A DNA stretch of 64,000 bases from Sinotaia quadrata (Eukaryota; Mollusca; Gastropoda; Architaenioglossa; Viviparidae). The DNA is taken from the NCBI GenBank assembly GCA_028829895.1, contig CM054183.1, positions 16,541,975-16,605,974 of the forward strand, in the 5' to 3' direction. The stretch's first letter is position 1. Each line of letters begins with the position of its first letter. The position numbers and the translations under genes were made by a program. The notes below the pieces were generated by a model. It was not told where the DNA came from. It searched no databases and was given only the letters and a program-made list of their open reading frames with translations. Shown here in pieces: positions 1-9,400 of the stretch.

Positions 1-346
1 AATTCTTTTTATCTTATTATATTCATTTTTTAGATCTCTCTTTGCTCAGTGTATTTCATTTTCCATCATACAGTGTTATGACCACAGTAAAAGATAACTT
101 CTGGAACACAAGACTTCTTTTATTGTGGACGTTTGTAAATATTCTTCCCAAAATGCACTATTTTAAAAAAAATTAAATTCGTCTCATTTCTTTTTAATAC
201 CTCCATTAATTTTAAAAGATACATCCATCTTTATGCTTATACAAGCCTCTCCATTTGGTTTTTTAATCTTATAATATTTGATTAATGATATTTCACAGTG
301 AAATAATTTACAAGCATGTTCCATTATTTATTTTTCTTTATTTCAG

Positions 347-409
347 TTTCGGCCCAAGGCTTTGACTTGAACAATCTTTATCTTCATTTCTTTGTTGACC
401 TTCCCAAGA
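347..409 (+). CDS. MKS1: MKS1 exon a (B9 domain start)
   Basis: The acceptor TTTATTTCAG precedes base 347 and the donor GTAAGT starts at 410. The exon begins in phase 1 (two bases complete a codon) and reads SAQGFDLNNLYLHFFVDLPK, the first B9 beta-strand region, before ending one base into the next codon. Earlier MKS1 exons lie upstream of the window; bases 1-346 are its intron and show nothing else. Confidence 0.85.
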
Positions 410-3400
410 GTAAGTTCTCTTTGTTGTTGTTGCTTTGATAACTTCTGTGTTCCACAGGAATTGTATGAAAACTTTTCATCTTCTAGATGTTCTCAGTTTA
501 TGAATGATTCCCGTGGAGCTTTCCTCCCTTTACTTATATTCAGGGAGGGTAGGTGAAGTCTTGTTCTTGTGCTTAAGTTAGGGGTTGGGTGTTTTTTTAT
601 ATTTTTATTTTTTGTTTTGTTTCTGTTCTTTCTTTTGTTGCAAATGTTGTTGGTCTGTTCTTTTTATTTTTATTTCTTATTTTTTTTAATAGTTGCAGGG
701 CTACAGCCTCTTTCTCGATAAGTTGGATTTTTTGAATTAGTCATAGTAGTGGTTTACTTTTGCCTTTGGGTTTGGTTTTTGTGGGCAGGATAGTAGGAGA
801 TAGGGTAAGTTTGTTTATTGGTGGAAGTTAGTGTATGTTATTTCTTGAATTTCGTTTATAAGTGTTTTGTGTGTGAGTGTTGTATTTTCTTGTCCCGTTT
901 TTTTCATATGTGTGTGTGTGGTTTGGTTGTGATTGTAATTGTGGAAATGGTGTCTGTTTCTTTGTGTGGTTCATATTATCTAAAATTAGTTGTGTTTTTA
1001 TTTTTATTTTTTATTTTTTTAAATTATTATTAAAGTTGTAGTACTACAGTCAATTTCCCATATTGACATATATTCCCATATATGTTGAGTAAGTTCTCAA
1101 CGCTGATTAGTATTTTGAATCAGAAATTCTTCTGCTCATATTTCTTTTGTTTTAATTTTTTTTTTCCATGGTGTGACAAATATGCTGTCCAGGATAGATA
1201 ATATAGCTGTTGTACAGATAAAAATCCTTGATTTAGGAACCAGTCCTATTGGACAATTTGAAATATTTTTTATCAACTGTTTTGTATTAGTATATCCTTA
1301 GTACATTGTACAAGCAGATAGCAGAATGTTTTATAAAATCCTGATCAATTCAAAAAGAAAACTGTCCGTTCACTGTACAGTGGAATTGCACCTAATGCAG
1401 AGGCTATGTTCAGGCATCAGCACATAAAGCAAAAATCCTAGTCAAAATTAGAATAATGATTAGTACAGGATCCAGAAAGAACAATGGGACATGCTATCAC
1501 TCAGTAAGTCCAACATAGTCAATTTGTCATCATCTTTAGAATGGTGATCTGTTCTGATCATTTTCTCAGCTTAGCCTCAGATGTAGTACATGAAATTGGC
1601 TGGAATTTAAAGGCCATATTATACAACATATTTATATGGGTCTTTAAATACTAGAATCACACTCAACTTGGCAAGGTGTTCAAACTATGAGAGGTGCACA
1701 GAACTGAGACAACAACAGATTCATGTCTTTCATTTAATCACTCATTCCAGACAGCACTATTTGTTTTTTTTTAATTCTCCTTTCTTTTCTTATTTTGGTT
1801 TTTGTTTTATTGCCAAACATAGATTTTATGTAAGTTACATGAGTTTCTTATAGTTGAATGTATGTCACTTAAACAAGCTTCTTACAGTTAAATATATATT
1901 ATTTAAACACGCTTCTTACAGTTGAATATATATTACTTAAACATGCTTCTTACAGTTGAATATATATTACTTAAACATGCTTCTTACAGTTAAATATATA
2001 TTACTTAAAACTCACTTCTTACTCTTGAAAATATGTCACTTAAATACTTCTTATAGTTGAATATGTGTAAATTAAAGATTCTGAAGACACTTCTTATATT
2101 TGAATATGTGTAAATTAAAGACACTGAAGACACTTCTTATAGTTGAATATGTGTAACTTAAACACACTTCTTATAGTTGAATATGTGTCACTGAAACACA
2201 CCTCCTAAAGTTCAGTGTTATGTCACTACATGTGCTTAAGATGTAGTTCTAATGTATTGGTTTGCTTTTGAACTGATTCAAGGATGAAAACGGTCTTAAT
2301 TTATTATCTTACCTAGGCCAAGAAAGAAAGAATTGTGGATTTTTTTGTGTTTTCTTTAGCTTATATGTCTTCAAGAAATTAGGAAAGTTTGTTGTTGCAT
2401 ATAAGTACATGAAATAGGAAGAATGTGTTTTCTGGGTTTTTTATTTTTTAAATTATTTTTGCTTATTAGAATTTTTCAGTAAAGTTTCTTTTGCACCAGC
2501 TACCTAAAAGACCAAACTTTCATTCAGGCAAACCTTGGACAAACAGGTATACTTCTGATTTACCTGGTTGACAGTCTGGTAAAAATGAATTTGATGCAGC
2601 CTCTTTTAAATCAACAGGTGTCATTTTCTACATGAGTTTAAAAATATTATTTAAATACACATGCACTAATACAAACACAAATATTGATGATACATTTGAG
2701 GTTAAACAATACAGTCATTAGTGTCATGTGCAATGATGACACAGTGTAAGTTAATAGATATACAATCTTTAGTATCTTGTGCACAAAAATCTGTTATCTC
2801 TTGTGTACCAAATTGTTTATGGGTAATGATGACACTTGTAGGTTAATAGATACACAGTTTGTAGTATCTTGTGCAAAAACCTTTTACCAGGTATTGATCA
2901 TTTATTGTAGGTTAACAGATATACAGTCATTAGGATCATGTGCAAAAATGTTTTAAAGGGTAGTAATGATACATTGCAGATGATACATAAAAACTGTGCA
3001 AAAAAACTTTTTAACAAGTATTGGTGACAAATTGCAGATTAACAGATTCACAAAATCTTTAGCATCTTGTGCAAAGAAACATTTATACTGTTTTTCTGTT
3101 GATATGAAAAATATAATTTTGACATAAAAGAAGTTCTAAAATGAAAAATATAATTTTGACATAAAAGAAGTTCTAAAATGAAAAACATAATTTTGACATA
3201 AAAGAAGTTCTAAAATGAAAAATATAATTTTGACATAAAAGAAGTTCTACCAATACTAGCACCTTGGTTATGATTTGTAACTTCACAAAAATTGTTTGAA
3301 ATAGTCTTTGTTCTCTAAAAATTTTATTTAAGAATCTGTAAGATAAATTTGTCTCTTTGAAAAAAATTAAATAAGCTATACCTACATAAATTCAAAAGCT

Positions 3401-6400
3401 TTCCCAGCAAATCGCTACTTGGAAAGTAAAATTCAAAAGTGATTGATTGGTTAACTTAATAAATGCTAAACTACATACTCAGTTAAAGTTACTGCACTGT
3501 AGCTAATCAATTGTTCTTCAAAAAAGATTGAACATTTTGGGGGAAGGTTAAAGAGAAGAATTAACACAGTTCTTGTATTACATAGTTTAGAAAACCTTAT
3601 GCAATAGTTGTATTTATTTTTAATAAAGTGGTTTAATAAGTAAATGAAAAAGAAGCAATTCTATTCATGTACAGGATATTTTTGGACATTTCAGATTGGT
3701 ATGCAGAACCGCAAGAGCAGTTGGCATGGGTTACCCAGACGTGTGCTACCAAGACCGTAGACAGGGTATCACATTGCACGCCTTTGTGTTTGATGTCATT
3801 GTTCATTCAGTTAGGCTGGTTCTCCTTTTCTGAATCAAATTGTTCAATTTTCATTTCTTCTAGTCTGCATCTACTGAATCATAAAACAGCCATTAGTTTT
3901 GACATTTCACAATAATCTATAAAGGTACACAGAATTAGGTGCACAAGATGTGATAGGATATACAGAATTCATTGGTGTGGGAATACATTTTGAGCAAAGA
4001 ATTAGTGAGCACAAGACATGATAGGATATACAGAATTCATTACTGTGGGAATACATTTTGAGAGCAAAGAATTAGTGAACACAAGGCGTGATAGGATATA
4101 CAGAATTCATTAGAGTGGGAATACTTTTTGAGCAGAGAAGTAGTGTGGGCACCACTTCTGATATAGTAAAGGTTTTACAAAAATTCATTGCACTATATTT
4201 TGTTTCCAGAATTAACTTTTTTAGAAGCTTTTCTATCAGTACTAATATAAAATCATTAAATTTCCAAGAGAAAACATCCCCATATTTTACTTTAATGCTG
4301 GGTAAAACAGTAAAGTGGATTCTGAATGCTACAGGCACATAGAACCCTTGGCAATTGAAAATTTAAAAAAAAATAGGTTGTCTGGCCTATCACCCGAGTT
4401 ATATGCGGTGAAATGTCCTTTACAAAAAAGTCCATTTGCAAAATGTCTGGCAATTATATGCTTTTTACACTGAGCATCAGCAGACCTTCCAGAGAGGATA
4501 CCACTGTGAATTGACACAACGCAAATGTAAAGAGCAGTTTGAGGAACACAACGATCTAGTCTGTAAATACTGCTTCAAAAAGTTGACAAACCCACAGATT
4601 TGTGTTGCGCTGATAGTTTTCGAGGATGTGGTTGATGAATTAGCCAAGCTGAACTATAGCTGTTGCAGCAGAGTACCCTAATAACATTTTCAAACTTTTT
4701 GTTAAAGCCAGAATATCTAAGTAATGCATACAGTATTTTCCAGTTCTTTACTTAAAGCCAGAATATCTAAGTAATGCACACAGTACTTAGGATTCACCAT
4801 GCACTAGAATGATGAAGTTTGCACATTTATAGATGGCAATGAAAATATTAATATGTCTGCCATTCTACAATTTGTTGAATGTGTGTGTTTATATATGGAC
4901 AGCCATTTTTCCAGAAAATAAACTAATGGAGTAGAAGTTGTTTGAAACAATTGCTCTGTCAAACAGCTGTTCTTGAGAGTGGAGAAAAAGAAATTGTATA
5001 GAGTTGTTTGACAGATACTGTCATTTTTTCAGAGATACAAATGAAACGTGCAACAAATATGTCAGTATCGTGATTTCAGATTAATAATTTCTGAAAAATT
5101 CAAGTCCAGGTTACTGAAGACATTCAGTGACATAGTCCAGTTTGCACTGAATGATGAACAATTGATCATTTTGTCTCACCTACTGGATGTGTGTACAACG
5201 TTCCAGACATCAAGTGCAGACTGTGAACACAGTTTTAGCCTTATGAGTGCCATCAAGACCAAATCTTGGAACCATCTGGAAACTGACCACTTGGACATGA
5301 TGAGGATAAAATCTTACCAAGGCTTTGGATTGGAAGTCAATCTCAACCAAGTTTATCAGCTATGGTCGTCACAGAAGAGTAGACAGCAGGAACTTTAGAG
5401 TTCAGCATTATTTTGATGCTAGAATAAGAACTAAATGTAGATATAGTTTAGTTTAGTAGTGCATTCATAATCGTAGCATAACATTTTCATTGCGATAAAG
5501 TATGAAAACTATACATGATTTCTAAGCCATACATCTTTAATAGGACATTATTACAAACGGTGTATATAGTCAGTAGTTTCAATTTACAATCACAAATGTT
5601 TCTGAAAATGTTTCGCTCACAAGGAAATGAGGCTGCTCAAACAACTGCCAGTTCTGTGCACACAGGAAAAATATTAGAGGGAACATTGGATAGCACCCAG
5701 ATCGCAGTATGTTCCAATAATTTCACTCCGGTAGCATTGAAGAGGCTAGATAATTGTAATTCTTCTCATGAAATCATTTGAGAATCAAATTATGGAAAGT
5801 TTATTTAAGTTTTATTTAAGTAATTACTCTGTGTGATAACCATACCCAATGACTGTTCATGAATAAAGATGTTTGCTATATTTAGTTCAATACCTATCTT
5901 AAAATGATACCTGGTTGGTTTCTTTCAGGACGAAGTGGCATACTTTAGCTTTCCTTTTCATTTTGAGCTCTGTTACAAACGGAATCCAGGCAGCACAACA
6001 GATCCAAGTGAGTTCTAATAAGAATATGGTAACAGTACATTTTAGCCCTTTAGCAACACAAACTACTAGCAATTTTGTTCTTATAGGCCTTGCAATTGTA
6101 CATTATACTTATGTTCTTATAGGCCTTGCAAATGTACATTATACTTATGCCCCAGTGTTTTTATTAATGTAGTTTGTGCCACCTTTTTAAAATGCACAAA
6201 ACAGTTGGAAACCATTGAATTCAGTAAGTGCCTGGTAACCTGGATTGCATCCCTTATCCCATGCACTGTTTTACTTTATTTTCTTCCGCCCTGCAAATTC
6301 TTTGTTAATGTCAACTCACTGGTTATATCATGATTTCTGCAGTAAATGACTGCCATCAAGAGAGGTGTTCAAGAGTAAAACAAACAAATATGTAAAAAGT

Positions 6401-9400
6401 TAAAATAGCATTGTTGTGAATGGACAGAATGTGGTCAGCGTTAATAATATTTATAAATGTTTATATATATTTTTGTTGTTATTATATAATTTATCTTATT
6501 GTTGTTTAGGAAGTTTGACAATTTATCTTGCTTGAACTTGGTAGGGTTTTTTTGTGTGTGTGTGTGTGTGTGTGTGTACATTAGCAGAAAGCAACTACAA
6601 GTTCACATAATTATTTCACTTAAATTATTCAAAATATTCCTTTATGTCACAGGTGAGTTACCACGATTCCCATTGCTATTGTTGGAAGTTCTGTCTGTGG
6701 ATTCCTGGCATAGATTTTATCATGAGGGATATGCCTACATTCAGCTTCCATCAAAGCCTGGTAAATTGTTATATTTGTCAACTTTCACTTAAGTATAATT
6801 TATAGGACAGATGTATTACTGGCCATTGTACAATTAAGCCAGGTAAATTTATGATTAGCTTATAGACCAGCAGTAAGGTGTAATTTATTAGTTGTATTAC
6901 TGAATAATTTTTACTTCAGCCAGTTAAATGAATTGTGTAGTTTATAAGAAGGTGTATTGCTAATCAGCTTTCACTTACACCAGGAAATGAATGGAGTACT
7001 TTAGGCAAGTGAATTCCTAGTCCACTTTCACTTACACCAGTTAAATTAATGATATCACTTATAAGCTAGGTCTGATCAACATTTAAAAAAAAATTTCATG
7101 AAATTAAAGGATGTAGTTTATAATTTAAGTGTATAAATCATCAGCTTTCACCATATGCTAGATAAAATAATGTGTAACTTATTACTGGTATATGAATGTT
7201 CAGTTTTCACCTGATCCAGTCAAGGGTTTAGTTTCCATGCCAGATGATTTGCTGATCAGTGTTTGCCTAAGCCAGGCAAATTGATAATTTAAAACATATG
7301 AGCCAGAAGTATTCAATGTTCATTTTTCATCTAATTCAGGTAAATTAATGATTTAGCCAATTGGTTTCCTGTATTACTGATCTATGCTTACAACATTTAT
7401 CTTCAACAGGTGAATTAATGGTATAGATGGACCAGATGTCTTGGTCCACATTTTCATCAGCCTAGTAAATTAATAATGTAGCTTGTAAGCCAGCTTTTCT
7501 ATTGTCATTGTCACTTTTCAGTTTTAGCTTTTTCACCTCATGTGTGTCCATAGTGTTGCTTATAACATAAGTGTATTACTGCAGGGTTTGCAAAAACCTT
7601 GAAAAGTCTTTGAAAAATGAGAAACGTTTTCAAAATACTTGAATTTTATTTTGTCTTTGAATAGCACTTGAATTTGCCAAATTTGGCACTGTGGGAATTG
7701 ACCAATCAGATATATGTACTGTACTATGGATGGATGGATGGATGGATGGATGGATGCTGTTTTGGTTGACTCATGACACTAAGCTTTTTAGTCTAATTGA
7801 ATTTAGCCCATTGTGTCAGAGGTTTCTTGTCATGAAATGGCAGATTTTTTTATGAATGCATTTTGTTTTCTCTGCTTTATGTAGGTGTTCATACAAGTAC
7901 ACAACATTGTTGGAGACCTGTTGGAAGCTCGCTCACATCCAAATTACGTAGATTTTTCATTGGAGGAACCCCTGAACTCGAAGACCCAACATACATGGCT
8001 GTTCCTTCTACATTTGAAGTGATTTTGTTTATGTTTTGGTTCAGCTTGATTTTCAGTGCTTAAAACTCTTCATTCATTTGCTACACAAGTGAAAGACTTT
8101 TTTGTGTGTGTGCTTGCGTGCGTGCATGCTTCAATATGCATAACATTATTTTTTATATATAATCAGGAGGGATTTGTTGAAGACTTAACTCTTTGTTAGC
8201 TGTTTGTTATTACAAATATTCTTGCCATTGTGGACTAATTATGCACTCTTGTCATCATGTGCTAGCTTGTTCTTTTGTCATCTTGTAGTAATTGTGCATT
8301 TGTTTATTCTTTCCTAGCTGTGTGCTTTACTTGAGTTCTTTTGTGAGATTGTACAATTGGTCTACTTTGTTATTCATTGCCTAGTTAAGTACTTTGATCA
8401 TTCCAAGCTAGTTATGTGTTGATGTCATTGTAAAGTAGTTTTGTACTTTTGACTGCCTGTATACTTTAGAGCATTGTTCACACCATATTGGTTATGTATT
8501 TATGCCATCTTCAATAATGTATAGTTTTTTTCTTCCTGTCCTTGAGTGCACATTTATCTTCCAGTCCTGGTGTGCATTTTTGGCTTTCTGTCCTGGTGTG
8601 CACTTTTTTCTTTCTGTATTGGTGTACACTTTTTTTTTCTGTATTGGTGTACACTTTTTTCTTTCTGTATTGGTGTACACTTTTTTCTTTCTCTATTGGT
8701 GTACACTTTTTCTTTTTATATTGGTGTACACTTTTTTCTTTCTGTATTGGTGTGCACTTTTATCTTCCTGTCCTGGTGTGCACTTTTATCTTCCTGGCCT
8801 GGTGTGCACTTTTGTCTTCCTGTCCTGGAGTGCACTTTTGTCTTCCTGTTCTGGAATGCACATTTTTGTCTTCCTGTTCTGGAATGCACATTTGTCTTCC
8901 TGTTCTGGAGTGCACTTTTGTCTTCCTGTCCCGGTGTGCACTTTTGTCTTTCTGTATTGGTGTGCACTTTTATTTTTCCTGTACTGCTGTGCACTTTTGT
9001 CTTTCTGTATTGGTGCACTATTATTTTTCTGTATTAGTGTACACTTTTGGCTTTCTGTCCTGGTGTGCACATTTTTCTTTTTGTATTGGTGTGCACTTTT
9101 TTTCCCATACTGATGTGCAGTTTTGGCTTCTGTCCTGGTGTGTACTTTTGGCTTCCTGTTCCACTTGTTCTCATCTTGCTGATGTAATCCTAAACTTGGT
9201 TGTGGTATTGTATTTTGTGCTAATTATGAACTTTATCACCTTATAGAACATATTTTTGTCAAATTCTAAACATCATTATTTACAGCCTTTATATATTAAC
9301 AAAAAATTTGTTTTTGTTAAAAATCTCATGGAATCATTGATGAAACCTTGTAAAAATTGTAAACCAATAACCATTAGTCAACATAAGTTTTACTATCTGT

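Noticed and set aside
1860..3250. Regular short repeats considered as a CRISPR array
   Set aside because: Units are contiguous without unique spacers and lie in an animal intron; they are minisatellites.
3674..3694. Earlier acceptor (TACAG) for MKS1 exon b
   Set aside because: It would leave one leftover base instead of the two required by the phase-1 donor of exon a; the acceptor at 3694 fits.
8492..9246. Several open frames of 62-234 codons on both strands
   Set aside because: They lie in a 26-bp tandem array in an MKS1 intron. The open frames follow from a near stop-free unit whose length is not a multiple of 3.
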